Source of the DNA: Rhodobacter sp.
GTDB taxonomy: Bacteria > Pseudomonadota > Alphaproteobacteria > Rhodobacterales > Rhodobacteraceae
Assembly (NCBI GenBank): GCA_030065095.1
Contig: JASJDP010000022.1
Span: 1-64,000, forward strand
DNA length: 64,000 bases
Direction of reading: 5' to 3'
The position numbers and the translations under genes are program-made. Shown one piece after another: positions 18,130-25,774 of this stretch. The notes beneath the pieces were generated by a model. It was not told the DNA's origin and did no database searches. It saw only the letters and a program-made list of their open reading frames with translations. Positions within the stretch are counted from its first letter, which is position 1. Every line of letters begins with the position of its first letter.

Positions 18130-18608
18130 CCCGCGTCCTGCAGGCGCCTGGCGATCTTCAACCCGTCGGCGGCGGCGGCGTCCACGTATTGCCGCCCCAG
18201 GGTTTCGTCGCGCGGTACGCCATGGCCGCGCATCAGGGCGAGACCGTAGTTGAACTTGCCGACCGGGTCGCCGAGATCCGCGGCCCGGCGGTCCCAGTCC
18301 GCCGCGGCATCGGGATCGTACTCGCCTCCTAACCCATTGTTTTCCAATTGCCCCATCCAGGTCATCGCGGCGGTGTATCCGCCCTGGTCGGCGCAAAGCT
18401 CGAAAAGCTCCCGCGCCTCTTCGTGGTCGCCCTTTTTGGTGACGTAGTAGCCCGAGGCGCAGGTGACCATGTCGGTCTGGCCGTTGCGGATGTTCTGCAT
18501 CACGCGGTCCATCCCCATCTCGGGCGGGTTCAGGGTGCCGTGGTCATCGTCGTCGGCCAGAGCGGTGCCGGCCAGTATGCAGGCGATAAGAAGGGCTCGG
18601 GTGAACAT
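18069..18608 (-). CDS. Exported Sel1-repeat protein
   Basis: A 179-aa secreted protein with signal peptide MFTRALLIACILAGTALA and an acidic mature start DDDDHG. At least two Sel1-type helical repeats are visible: AMTWMGQLENNGLGGEYDPDAA and KFNYGLALMRGHGVPRDETLG, the second with the typical A/G spacing. Such repeats mediate protein contacts in the periplasm. The start ATG at 18608 follows GGAGGAAA. Its last 61 bp lie antisense to the end of the ATPase gene. Its role in the PQQ region is unknown. Confidence 0.82.
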   Translation of the reverse strand: MFTRALLIACILAGTALADDDDHGTLNPPEMGMDRVMQNIRNGQTDMVTCASGYYVTKKGDHEEARELFELCADQGGYTAAMTWMGQLENNGLGGEYDPDAAADWDRRAADLGDPVGKFNYGLALMRGHGVPRDETLGRQYVDAAAADGLKIARRLQDAGYDLDEVTPDADNWKYAPLF

Positions 18609-18679
18609 ATGCGCGTTTCCTCCGGTGCAATTCCTAGCATGGTTCGGGTGGTTTTGCAGTGCCGCAATGGTCGGATGGG

Positions 18680-18702
18680 ACGAATTTTCGTCGAAAATTC
18701 GT
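18680..18702. repeat. 23-bp palindrome, copy 1
   Basis: ACGAATTTTCG and CGAAAATTCGT are separated by one base. The same palindrome occurs at 25731-25753 between coxS and coxL. Here it sits in the gap between the Sel1 gene start and the 3' end of the ABC-2 permease gene. It could act as a transcript hairpin or a protein-binding site. Confidence 0.7.
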
Positions 18703-18707
18703 GCGCT

Positions 18708-19499
18708 TCAGCCCTTTCGGCGAACCATTCCGCGGGCGGGGTCATAGCCCCAAATGGCCAGGCCGAGGAACAGGATCGCAGCCAACAGGGTCGCAGCGGT
18801 GGCGGTGGGGTTGGGCGCGGCGTGGAGCGCGAAGCGGATCAGCTCGACGGCATGGGTGAAGGGGTTGGCAGCGCAGATGTCGTGCAGAAGCTCGCTGGAT
18901 TCCGCCATCTTCCAGAGCGGATAGAGCGCCGAAGAGAGAAAGAACATCGGGAAGATGACGAAGTTCATCACACCTGCGAAATTTTCCAACTGCTTGATGA
19001 AGCTCGACAATGCCAGCCCAAGCGCGCCAAGCATGAGCCCGGTCAGGATCAGGGCCGGCAGGACTGTGAGATATCCCGGCGCGGGCCAGCGGATGCCGTA
19101 GAGATCGGCGATGATCAGGAAGGCGTAGACCTGGCAGATCGAGATCGCGGTGGATCCCAGAAGTTTGCAGGTCAAGAGCCACCAGCGGGGCAGGGGAGAG
19201 GTCAGGAGCAGGCGCATCGAGCCCACCTCGCGATCATAGACGAGGCCGAGCGACGACTGCATGCCATTGAACAGCATGATCATTCCGCAAAGGCCCGGGA
19301 CGATATAGGTCTCGTACTGGATGTAGGTCTGGTATGGCGGGGTGATCGACAGGCCCAGGGCGGCGCGGAACCCGGCGGCGAAGACCAGAAGCCAGACCAG
19401 CGGACGGACGAGCGCGGCGATGAAGCGGCCGCGCTGCTGGACGAAGCGCAGCGCCTCGCGCTCGACGATCGCGATCAGGGCGGTCAGATACGGGCTCAT
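18708..19499 (-). CDS. ABC-2 type transporter permease of the PQQ-dehydrogenase cluster
   Basis: A 263-aa inner-membrane permease with six hydrophobic segments and the ABC-2 motifs FNGMQSSLGLVYDREVGSMR and FFLSSALYPLW. It is the exporter-type partner of the ATPase just upstream, with which it overlaps by ATGA. In other alpha- and gammaproteobacteria this ABC pair accompanies quinoprotein ethanol/phenylethanol dehydrogenases (Ped system). The transported substrate has not been settled. Confidence 0.9.
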   Translation of the reverse strand: MSPYLTALIAIVEREALRFVQQRGRFIAALVRPLVWLLVFAAGFRAALGLSITPPYQTYIQYETYIVPGLCGMIMLFNGMQSSLGLVYDREVGSMRLLLTSPLPRWWLLTCKLLGSTAISICQVYAFLIIADLYGIRWPAPGYLTVLPALILTGLMLGALGLALSSFIKQLENFAGVMNFVIFPMFFLSSALYPLWKMAESSELLHDICAANPFTHAVELIRFALHAAPNPTATAATLLAAILFLGLAIWGYDPARGMVRRKG

Positions 19500-20212
19500 G
19501 CCGCGGCTCCGGTGAGGCGGAGGAAGACGTCGCGGAGGGGGTCCCTGCCGGTGATGTCGGCCGCGGTACCGTCGGCGAGGACGCGGCCCTGGTGAAGGAC
19601 AACCAGTTGATCCGGGGGCCAGACCTCATCCGTCAGGTGGGTGGCCCAGAGCACGGTGAGGCCGTCCGCGGCCAGGCCGTGGACATGATCGACGATGGCC
19701 GCGCGGCTGGCAGCGTCGAGGCCCACCGTGGGCTCGTCGAGAAGCAGGACCGAGGGCGCATGGATCAGGGCGCGGGCAATCTCGGTGCGGCGGCGGTGGC
19801 CGCCGTTCAGCGCGCGGACCTTTTCATGGGCGCGCTCGGCCATATCGAGCCTGTCCAGCGATGCCATGATCCTGGCCTTGGCGTCCTGGCCGGAGATCCC
19901 GTGCAAGGCGGCGAAATACTTCAGATTCCGGTAGACCGTGAGGTCGAGGTCCAGGGTCTGCTGCTGAAACACGACGCCGATCCGGGCCAGGGCCTTGTTC
20001 GGGGCCTTGGCCAGATCGTGGCCGGCGATGTCGATTTTGCCGTCGCTTGTGGTGAAAAGGCGGGTCAGCAGCGAGAACAGCGTGCTTTTCCCGGCGCCGT
20101 TGGGGCCGAGAAGGGCGCAAAAGACGCCCGTCCCGACGGACAAGCTGACCGCGTCCAGGGCCTGTTTCGGGCCGTAGGCGAAGGAAAGATCCTGGACGCG
20201 GAGTCCCGTCAC
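19496..20212 (-). CDS. ABC transporter ATPase of the PQQ-dehydrogenase cluster
   Basis: A 238-aa ATPase. Walker A is LGPNGAGKSTLFSLL, the Q-loop is VVFQQQTLDLDLTVYRNL, and Walker B is VLLLDEPTVGLDAASR. The signature reads LNGGHRRRTEIARAL, with N and H in place of the usual S and Q of LSGGQ. It uses GTG 20212, overlapping the stop of the upstream gene as GTGA. It belongs to a five-gene run: binding protein, beta-propeller, small exported protein, ATPase, permease. Confidence 0.9.
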   Translation of the reverse strand: MTGLRVQDLSFAYGPKQALDAVSLSVGTGVFCALLGPNGAGKSTLFSLLTRLFTTSDGKIDIAGHDLAKAPNKALARIGVVFQQQTLDLDLTVYRNLKYFAALHGISGQDAKARIMASLDRLDMAERAHEKVRALNGGHRRRTEIARALIHAPSVLLLDEPTVGLDAASRAAIVDHVHGLAADGLTVLWATHLTDEVWPPDQLVVLHQGRVLADGTAADITGRDPLRDVFLRLTGAAA

Positions 20213-20670
20213 TTGATCTCGATGTTTAGGCGTTGGGTCTCGCCCGACGAACCTGGGATCTTCATGTAGTAAACCCCTGGTTTTATGGCCAAAAATCCAA
20301 TCTCCATGGTCCCGGCCTCGTCGAATTCGACCGAGTCCAGCCCCAAGGGACGGATTTCCAGCCCCTCGATGACGATCTCGTCGATCCAGATCGCGCGAAA
20401 GAATTCCGGACCGACGAGCGCAAGCTCCTGGCTGCCGTCGGCCTCTATTTCGAATTCATAGTAAGTGCCTGATTCCAGAACCCAATCAGCCTCGGAGATC
20501 GGCACACCGGCGCTGAGCGTGATGGGCGGCAGATCCTCCTTGTTCTTGGCCGAAAGGATGCCGGCCATGCCGAAGCCGTCGTCATCATCGTCCTCGTGGT
20601 TGGCGGCCAGCGCGCCGAGAGGCAGGGCGGCGACAAGCGCGGCGGTGATCAGGGTGCGGATTGGGGTCAT
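20209..20670 (-). CDS. Exported acidic protein of the PQQ cluster
   Basis: A 153-aa secreted protein with signal MTPIRTLITAALVAALPLGALA followed by a run of acids (NHEDDDDDGFG). The remainder is beta-rich, with repeated segments such as YYEFEIEADGSQELALVGPEFF and GTMEIGFLAIKPGVYYMKIPG, suggesting a cupredoxin-like sandwich but without recognisable copper ligands. The ATG at 20670 follows GAGG. Translationally coupled to the ATPase gene. Its function is unknown; the acidic stretch could bind metal ions, which is speculative. Confidence 0.75.
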   Translation of the reverse strand: MTPIRTLITAALVAALPLGALAANHEDDDDDGFGMAGILSAKNKEDLPPITLSAGVPISEADWVLESGTYYEFEIEADGSQELALVGPEFFRAIWIDEIVIEGLEIRPLGLDSVEFDEAGTMEIGFLAIKPGVYYMKIPGSSGETQRLNIEIK

Positions 20671-20724
20671 GTCAGGCCTCGTTTTATGTGTCGGAGTTTG
20701 ATCGGACTTCAATCGGATTTCGGG

Positions 20725-21723
20725 TCAGGGCCGCAGCGCCGCGCCCCAGGGGAAGCGGCCGACCTTGATGGTCTTGACCGGTTCGCGGCTGGCCACGTCG
20801 ACGACGGTGACGTCGCCGGACACCCCGTTGGTGGTGAACAGAAGCGACTTGTCGGTGTTGAAGTCCATGTGCCAGACCCGGCGGCCGACAAGGATGTAGT
20901 CTTCGACCTCGTAGGTCTTGGCGTTCACCGCGGCGATGTGGTTCGAGGGCCCGAGCGCCACGAAGGCAGTTTTCTCGTCGCCGGTGAACTCGAAACCGAC
21001 GGGCTGCACGCGGTCGGGGTGGATGCCTTGGACCTCGAACTCGATCTTGGCTTTTTCGGCCTGGGTGGCGACGTCGAAGACGGTGATCGTGCCGCCGATT
21101 TCGGAACTGACCCACAGCTCGGTGCCGCCGGCGGTGAATTCGGCGTGGCGGGGGCGGGAATCGACCAGCGTGTTGGCGAACAGCATTTGTGTTTCGGTGT
21201 CGATCCAGTGCGCCATGTTGGTGGTCTCACTGGTGGTGATGGCGATCTTGCCGTCGGGGCTGACGGCCATGCCCTCGGGCTCGATGCCCACATCGATCTG
21301 GGCCACGACCTTGCGGGTCTCGGTATCGACCACGGTGGTGATCGCGTCGTCCTCGTTGGCGATGTAGAGATGGCGGTCGTCGGGGTGCAGGACGAACTGC
21401 TCGGGGTCCTCGCCCGAGGGCAGATCGTGCAGGATCCTGCCGGTTTCGGGGTCCATCACCTGCACCGTGTCGCTGTCGGAGGCGCAGATGTAGAGCACCG
21501 AGTAGTCCTTGGAAAAGGTGATGCCGCGGGGGCGTTCGCCGGTTTCGATGGTGCGGATGACCTCGAGCGTGGCGACGTCGATGACGCTGAGCGTGTCTTC
21601 CTTTTCGTTGGAGATCCAGATTTCCTCGGCCGGCGCGGGTGCCCAGGCGGTCAGCGTCAGGGCGGTGGCCAGCGTTGCGAGAGACGTATTTCTGCCAAGG
21701 TGAAGAAGCATGGTCGGCCTCAT
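20725..21723 (-). CDS. PQQ-associated YVTN beta-propeller protein
   Basis: A 332-aa exported beta-propeller with repeated blades of the form SVIDVATLEVIRTIETGERPRG, TVVDTETRKVVAQIDVGIEPEG and TVVDVASREPVKTIKVG. This matches the PQQ-dependent-catabolism-associated beta-propeller family. The signal peptide is MLLHLGRNTSLATLATALTL, preceded by a short MRPT from ATG 21723, which overlaps the upstream stop (ATGA). It probably acts in the periplasm as a scaffold or binding protein; no enzymatic residues are apparent. Confidence 0.88.
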   Translation of the reverse strand: MRPTMLLHLGRNTSLATLATALTLTAWAPAPAEEIWISNEKEDTLSVIDVATLEVIRTIETGERPRGITFSKDYSVLYICASDSDTVQVMDPETGRILHDLPSGEDPEQFVLHPDDRHLYIANEDDAITTVVDTETRKVVAQIDVGIEPEGMAVSPDGKIAITTSETTNMAHWIDTETQMLFANTLVDSRPRHAEFTAGGTELWVSSEIGGTITVFDVATQAEKAKIEFEVQGIHPDRVQPVGFEFTGDEKTAFVALGPSNHIAAVNAKTYEVEDYILVGRRVWHMDFNTDKSLLFTTNGVSGDVTVVDVASREPVKTIKVGRFPWGAALRP

Positions 21724-22898
21724 TTGGAGAAGGCGGTGCAATGTGATTCGGGTTCGTCGAGGCCGAGGGTGTCGAGTTCCGTGCGCTGGTGCAGAAAGCC
21801 TTCGAGCGGGGCCTGGGCGACCAGAGCGCGGGGATGGACGATTGGGATCGGCTGGCGCAGCTGGCCGTTCCAGGGGCGGAAGTTCAGCGGGCGGCCCTTG
21901 AAGCCGGCAAGCTCGAACGCGTCGCCGAGGATATATGCGCGCAAGGTGGCGGTGTCGCCGCTGCCGGTGCGGGTGACGGCCTCGCCGATGGCACGGAGGG
22001 CGGCCCAGGCGGCGTAGTCCTTGGGCGCCATGCCGCGGTCTGCGGCATCCTCGAAGCGCGACTGCAGCTGGGCGGCGCCCCATTGCTCGACGACCGGAGA
22101 CCAGGCTGTGGCGGTCAGACCCTCGGATCCGGCGACGGGGCGCGGATCCCAGGTGTTGTAAAGCACGTAGCGGCCGAAATCGTGGATCTCGTCGGCGATC
22201 AGCAGGACGTCGTGATCCCTGAGATCTTGCGTGAAAAGCGGCACCTCTTGCGCGGCGTTGCGGCGCATGTCGGCATCGAAGGCCCAGGTCTTTTCGGAAT
22301 TGACGTCGAGGCCGAACTTGGCGAGCGACGCCTTGAGATCGGCGGCATAGGACTGGTCGGCCGGGTTGGTGCCGGTGATCAGCGCCAGGTCGTCCCAGCG
22401 TTTTTTCACGAAGAACTGGGCCAGCGCGTCGGTGCGCATGGCGTCGCTGGGCAGGGTGTGCAGCAGGTTGGCGCGGCAGTCGGCGTCGCGCAAGGCGCGG
22501 TCGGGGGCGGAGGCGTTGAACAGCAGCGCGCCCGCGGCCTCGGGCAGGTCGGCGATGGCGAGCTGTGCGGCGGCGGGGGCGTCGAGGACGATCAGCGACG
22601 TTTCGGTCAGGGCGGCGCGGGCGGCGGCGAGGAAGTCTCCGCCGGGCTCGACCCGGGTGACCGTGAGCTCGTAGTTGTGGCCCATGAAGCGGCCGGTCGT
22701 GGCATTGTCCTTCAGCCCGACCGTGGCACCGGCGATGCCGAGATCCTCTGGCACGGGGTCGAGATTGCTGAGCGTCGGTGGCGCCTCGACCATGAGCTGC
22801 AGATAGTGGACGGACACGGCGATCTCGGCCGCAGCCGGTGCGGCGAGCGTCACGGCGGCCAGCAGCGCGCGGCCGGTTTTAAGCGCGAATCCTCCCAT
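21720..22898 (-). CDS. PQQ-cluster ABC solute-binding protein (branched-chain-type fold)
   Basis: A 392-aa periplasmic binding protein with signal peptide MGGFALKTGRALLAAVTLAA. The mature part carries LTVTRVEPGGDFLAAARAAL, LLIADEIHDFGRYVLYNTWDPR and RAYILGDAFELAGFKGRPLNF. These are features of the PQQ-dependent-alcohol-dehydrogenase-system binding protein family, related to Leu/Ile/Val-type receptors. It is the first gene of the five-gene minus-strand operon. Its promoter shares the gap 22899-23024 with the divergent PedF-type cytochrome. Confidence 0.9.
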   Translation of the reverse strand: MGGFALKTGRALLAAVTLAAPAAAEIAVSVHYLQLMVEAPPTLSNLDPVPEDLGIAGATVGLKDNATTGRFMGHNYELTVTRVEPGGDFLAAARAALTETSLIVLDAPAAAQLAIADLPEAAGALLFNASAPDRALRDADCRANLLHTLPSDAMRTDALAQFFVKKRWDDLALITGTNPADQSYAADLKASLAKFGLDVNSEKTWAFDADMRRNAAQEVPLFTQDLRDHDVLLIADEIHDFGRYVLYNTWDPRPVAGSEGLTATAWSPVVEQWGAAQLQSRFEDAADRGMAPKDYAAWAALRAIGEAVTRTGSGDTATLRAYILGDAFELAGFKGRPLNFRPWNGQLRQPIPIVHPRALVAQAPLEGFLHQRTELDTLGLDEPESHCTAFSK

Positions 22899-22931
22899 GG
22901 GGGCGAGACTATTTGCTTCGAGGCCGGGCGA

Positions 22932-22946
22932 AATACGACCTTGGTC
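22932..22946 (+). promoter_or_regulatory. AATACGACCTTGGTC motif in divergent promoter
   Basis: This motif lies between the divergent binding-protein and cytochrome PedF genes, about 78 bp before the cytochrome ATG. Eleven bases, CGACCTTGGTC, recur on the minus strand at 32288-32298 in front of the NosR-like gene, and AATACGAC recurs before the gene at 16446. GACC and GGTC make it a short dyad. Candidate site for a regulator of the PQQ regulon. Confidence 0.45.
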
Positions 22947-23024
22947 GGCATATCAACTAAGGTCCAATAGCTGCGCTGCAGCATGGGCGGTAAGACGGGG
23001 TGAGTTCGATGGAGGAGATGCCCC

Positions 23025-23708
23025 ATGACGATTCGGATCGCTGCCGCGGCCTTGACCTTGCTGGCCGGGACCGGCCTTGCCCTGGCCCACGGCGATGTGG
23101 CGCCGCAGGCGGTGGATACAACCGGGCTGCCCGAAGTGGGCGAGGAGTGGCTGATCGAGAATCCCTATCGCGACCAGGGGATGGAGGTCTGGCAGGCGGC
23201 GGTGGATATCGGCGCCTCGGGCTACAACCAGAACTGCGCGCGCTGCCACGGGCTGGGCGCGGTCTCGGGCGGGCTGGCGCCGGATCTGCGCTATCTCGAG
23301 GCCGAGGAATACGGCGACGAATGGTATGTCGAGCGGTTCCGCTATGGCTATACCCAGAACGGGACTACCAAGATGCCGGAATTCGGCGACCTGCTGGGGC
23401 AGGAGGCCGCCTGGGCGATCCGCACCTATATCGAGACGCGGCCCGACGACGTGGCGATGGAGGACGCGACGCCCGAACTGAAGGGCATCCGCGATCAGCT
23501 GCTGGCCTGGGCCGAGGATGGCTCGGGCGCGGACCCCGACGCGGCGAAGTCCAAGCTGTCCGAGATCGCCGAAAGCATCGAGACGTTAAGCGGTGCGCCG
23601 CTGGCCGACAGCGTGGCCTACCGCGCCGCGTTCCAGATCGACGGCTCGGCCGAGGGTTACAAGCTGGCGGCCGAGACGCTGACCATCGGGCTGTCGGCGG
23701 CACAGTGA
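23025..23708 (+). CDS. pedF: Cytochrome c-550 PedF-type
   Basis: A 227-aa exported monoheme cytochrome with signal MTIRIAAAALTLLAGTGLALA and heme site CARCH (C71, C74, H75). The axial methionine is in TTKMPEFGDLLGQEAAWAI. The long acidic C-terminal extension after the heme domain fits the PedF family, which takes electrons from PQQ alcohol dehydrogenases. The next gene starts within its stop codon (GTGA). Confidence 0.9.
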   Translation: MTIRIAAAALTLLAGTGLALAHGDVAPQAVDTTGLPEVGEEWLIENPYRDQGMEVWQAAVDIGASGYNQNCARCHGLGAVSGGLAPDLRYLEAEEYGDEWYVERFRYGYTQNGTTKMPEFGDLLGQEAAWAIRTYIETRPDDVAMEDATPELKGIRDQLLAWAEDGSGADPDAAKSKLSEIAESIETLSGAPLADSVAYRAAFQIDGSAEGYKLAAETLTIGLSAAQ

Positions 23709-24613
23709 CCTCCCAAAGCATGACGCGCCTCCTCTTCCGCGTGATGCTGATCGGCCTGGCCCTTGCGGCCGGGCCGGTTTCTGCGCGCTGTGCCGATTGG
23801 GTGCCGCAGCCGAAGCCGCAGAACGCAAGCCGGGATATCGTGGGGCACGATCTGGACACGATCCAGGACCGCGGCTGGATCGAATTCGCGGTCTACGGGG
23901 ATTTTCCGCCCTATTCCTTCGGCACGCGGGACAAGCCAGAGGGCGTGGATATCGAGATCGGGCGGCTCATCGCGGCCGATCTGGGCGTCGAGGCGCGGTT
24001 CCGGTTCGTCGAGGCGGGCGAAAACCTCGATGCGGACCTGCGCAACCACCTGTGGAAGGGGCCGCTGATCGGCGGAAAGGTCGCGAACGTGATGCTGCGA
24101 GTGCCCTACGACAGCGAGTTCGCCTGCCGGGTCGAACAGGTGGTGTTCACCGGGCAGTACGCGGGCGAATCGATTGCGATCGCCTACCGCAAGGATGCCT
24201 ATCCCGAGGAAAAACCGGTGCCGGCCTATTTCCGGTTCGACACGGTCGCGGTCGAGAACGATTCGATTGCCGATTTCTACCTGGCCTCGCTGGCGGGCGG
24301 GCAACTGAACGCCAATATCCGCCGCTACCCGACGATGGCGGGGGCGATGACGGCCCTGGCGGCGGGCGAGGTGATGGCGGCGATGGGGCCGCGGGCGCAG
24401 CTGGAACACGGGGCGACAGAGGCTATCGGCGTGCACCAGCCGCCGCTGCCGGGCTTCTCCGTCGGGGCCTGGACCATCGGGCTGGGGGTCAATTTCCGCT
24501 ACCGGCCGCTGGCCTATGCGGTGGACGACGCGATTCGCTATGGGCTGGAGGACGGGCGCATCGCGGGTATTTACGAACGCTTCGGTTTGAGTTTCACTCC
24601 GCCAGAGCGTTAG
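23705..24613 (+). CDS. Quinoprotein-dehydrogenase-associated MxaJ-like solute-binding protein
   Basis: A periplasmic protein of about 302 aa in the MxaJ-like group, relatives of the methanol-dehydrogenase accessory protein. The conserved region is WIEFAVYGDFPPYSFGTRDK, PEGVDIEIGRLIAADLGVEA and IAGIYERFGLSF, an amino-acid-receptor fold. Signal peptide: MTRLLFRVMLIGLALAAGPVSA. The GTG at 23705 overlaps the preceding stop; ATG 23720 is the alternative and would give 297 aa. It is thought to help assemble or activate a PQQ dehydrogenase, but none is encoded nearby. Confidence 0.87.
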   Translation: MTSQSMTRLLFRVMLIGLALAAGPVSARCADWVPQPKPQNASRDIVGHDLDTIQDRGWIEFAVYGDFPPYSFGTRDKPEGVDIEIGRLIAADLGVEARFRFVEAGENLDADLRNHLWKGPLIGGKVANVMLRVPYDSEFACRVEQVVFTGQYAGESIAIAYRKDAYPEEKPVPAYFRFDTVAVENDSIADFYLASLAGGQLNANIRRYPTMAGAMTALAAGEVMAAMGPRAQLEHGATEAIGVHQPPLPGFSVGAWTIGLGVNFRYRPLAYAVDDAIRYGLEDGRIAGIYERFGLSFTPPER

Positions 24614-24688
24614 AGCCTGCACCATGGTCGAATAGGCGCGCCCGCCGGGCGCCCCTAAGCTCGGCCCGAACCCGAGAGGAGATCCCCG

Positions 24689-25198
24689 ATGCAAATGTCT
24701 GGCGAACGCGAAATCGCGGCGGACCCCGGGGTGGTCTGGGCCGCGCTTCTGGACAAGGACGTTCTGAAAGAGGCGGTGCCGGGGTGCCAGGAGATGACCG
24801 GATCGGCCGAGGACGGATTCGAGGCGACGGTCGTGCAGAAGGTCGGGCCGGTGAAGGCGACGTTCAAGGGCGGCGTCAGCGTCAGCGATATCGTCGAGGG
24901 CGAAAGCCTGACGCTGTCGGGCGAGGGCAAGGGCGGCCCCGCCGGGTTCGCCAAGGGCGGCGCCAAGGTCCGGCTGGAGCCGGTCGAGGCGGGTACGAAA
25001 CTGATCTACGATGTCGAGGCAAAGGTGGGCGGCAAGCTGGCGCAGCTGGGCAGCCGGATCATCGACGGCTTTGCCAAGAAGATGGCCGACCAGTTCTTTG
25101 AACGCTTTCAGGTAGCGGTCGAGGGGCCGCCCGAGGACGGCGGCGGCGAGGAACCGGCGGAGAAGAAGGGGTGGCTGAAACGGCTTGTCAAAAGCTGA
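24689..25198 (+). CDS. coxG: CoxG-like SRPBCC protein
   Basis: A 169-aa SRPBCC-fold protein similar to CO dehydrogenase subunit G. It begins MQMSGEREIAADPGVVWAAL, then has GCQEMTG and the GGKLAQLGSRIIDGFAKKMADQFF helix that lines the lipid-like cavity. The C-terminus EEPAEKKGWLKRLVKS is basic and amphipathic, suggesting membrane association. CoxG tethers Mo-CO dehydrogenase to the membrane in characterised systems. It starts the coxG-S-L-M run behind GAGAGGAG. Confidence 0.9.
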   Translation: MQMSGEREIAADPGVVWAALLDKDVLKEAVPGCQEMTGSAEDGFEATVVQKVGPVKATFKGGVSVSDIVEGESLTLSGEGKGGPAGFAKGGAKVRLEPVEAGTKLIYDVEAKVGGKLAQLGSRIIDGFAKKMADQFFERFQVAVEGPPEDGGGEEPAEKKGWLKRLVKS

Positions 25199-25234
25199 GG
25201 CCGCGGAACGAGAACTGACGACAGGGAGACACGA

Positions 25235-25720
25235 ATGACCACTGTATCTATGACCGTGAACGGGAAATCCGTTTCGGGCGACGTCGAGGGGCGCACGCTG
25301 CTGAGCGCGTTTCTGCGCGAGGATCTGGGGCTGACGGGCACGCATGTCGGCTGCGACACCTCGCAATGCGGGGCCTGCGTGGTGCATGTGGACGGCAAGG
25401 CGGTAAAGGCCTGTTCCGTCTTTGCGGGCGAATGCGACGGGTCCGAGGTGACGACCATTGAAGGCATGGCGAATGCCGACGGCTCGATGGGCACTATCCA
25501 GCAGGCGTTCCAGGATTATCATGGGCTGCAATGCGGGTTCTGCACCCCGGGCATGGTGATGTCGGCGGCAGCGCTGCTGGCCGAGAATCCGACGCCCAGC
25601 GAGGCCGAGATACGCCACTACCTCGAAGGCAATATCTGCCGCTGCACGGGGTACCACAACATCGTGCGCGCGATTCAGGCGGCGTCTGGCCAGGACGTGG
25701 CGCCGGTCGCGGCGGAGTAG
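25235..25720 (+). CDS. coxS: Molybdenum hydroxylase [2Fe-2S] subunit (CoxS-like)
   Basis: A 161-aa iron-sulfur subunit of the xanthine-oxidase family. The plant-type ferredoxin cluster is [22 protein letters not shown]. The second, proximal cluster uses [10 protein letters not shown] and [12 protein letters not shown]. It transfers electrons from the Mo site of CoxL to FAD in CoxM. It is followed by a 54-bp gap containing the 23-bp palindrome before coxL. Confidence 0.95.
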   Translation: MTTVSMTVNGKSVSGDVEGRTLLSAFLREDLGLTGTHVGCDTSQCGACVVHVDGKAVKACSVFAGECDGSEVTTIEGMANADGSMGTIQQAFQDYHGLQCGFCTPGMVMSAAALLAENPTPSEAEIRHYLEGNICRCTGYHNIVRAIQAASGQDVAPVAAE

Positions 25721-25730
25721 GCCGGAACCC

Positions 25731-25753
25731 ACGAATTTTCGCCGAAAATTCGT
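25731..25753. repeat. 23-bp palindrome, copy 2
   Basis: The arms ACGAATTTTCG and CGAAAATTCGT around one base are identical to those at 18680-18702. Inside the cox operon, 21 bp before the coxL start, it could form an mRNA hairpin that tunes the coxS:coxL ratio. Confidence 0.7.
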
Positions 25754-25774
25754 TCGAATTTCAGGGAGAAGAAC

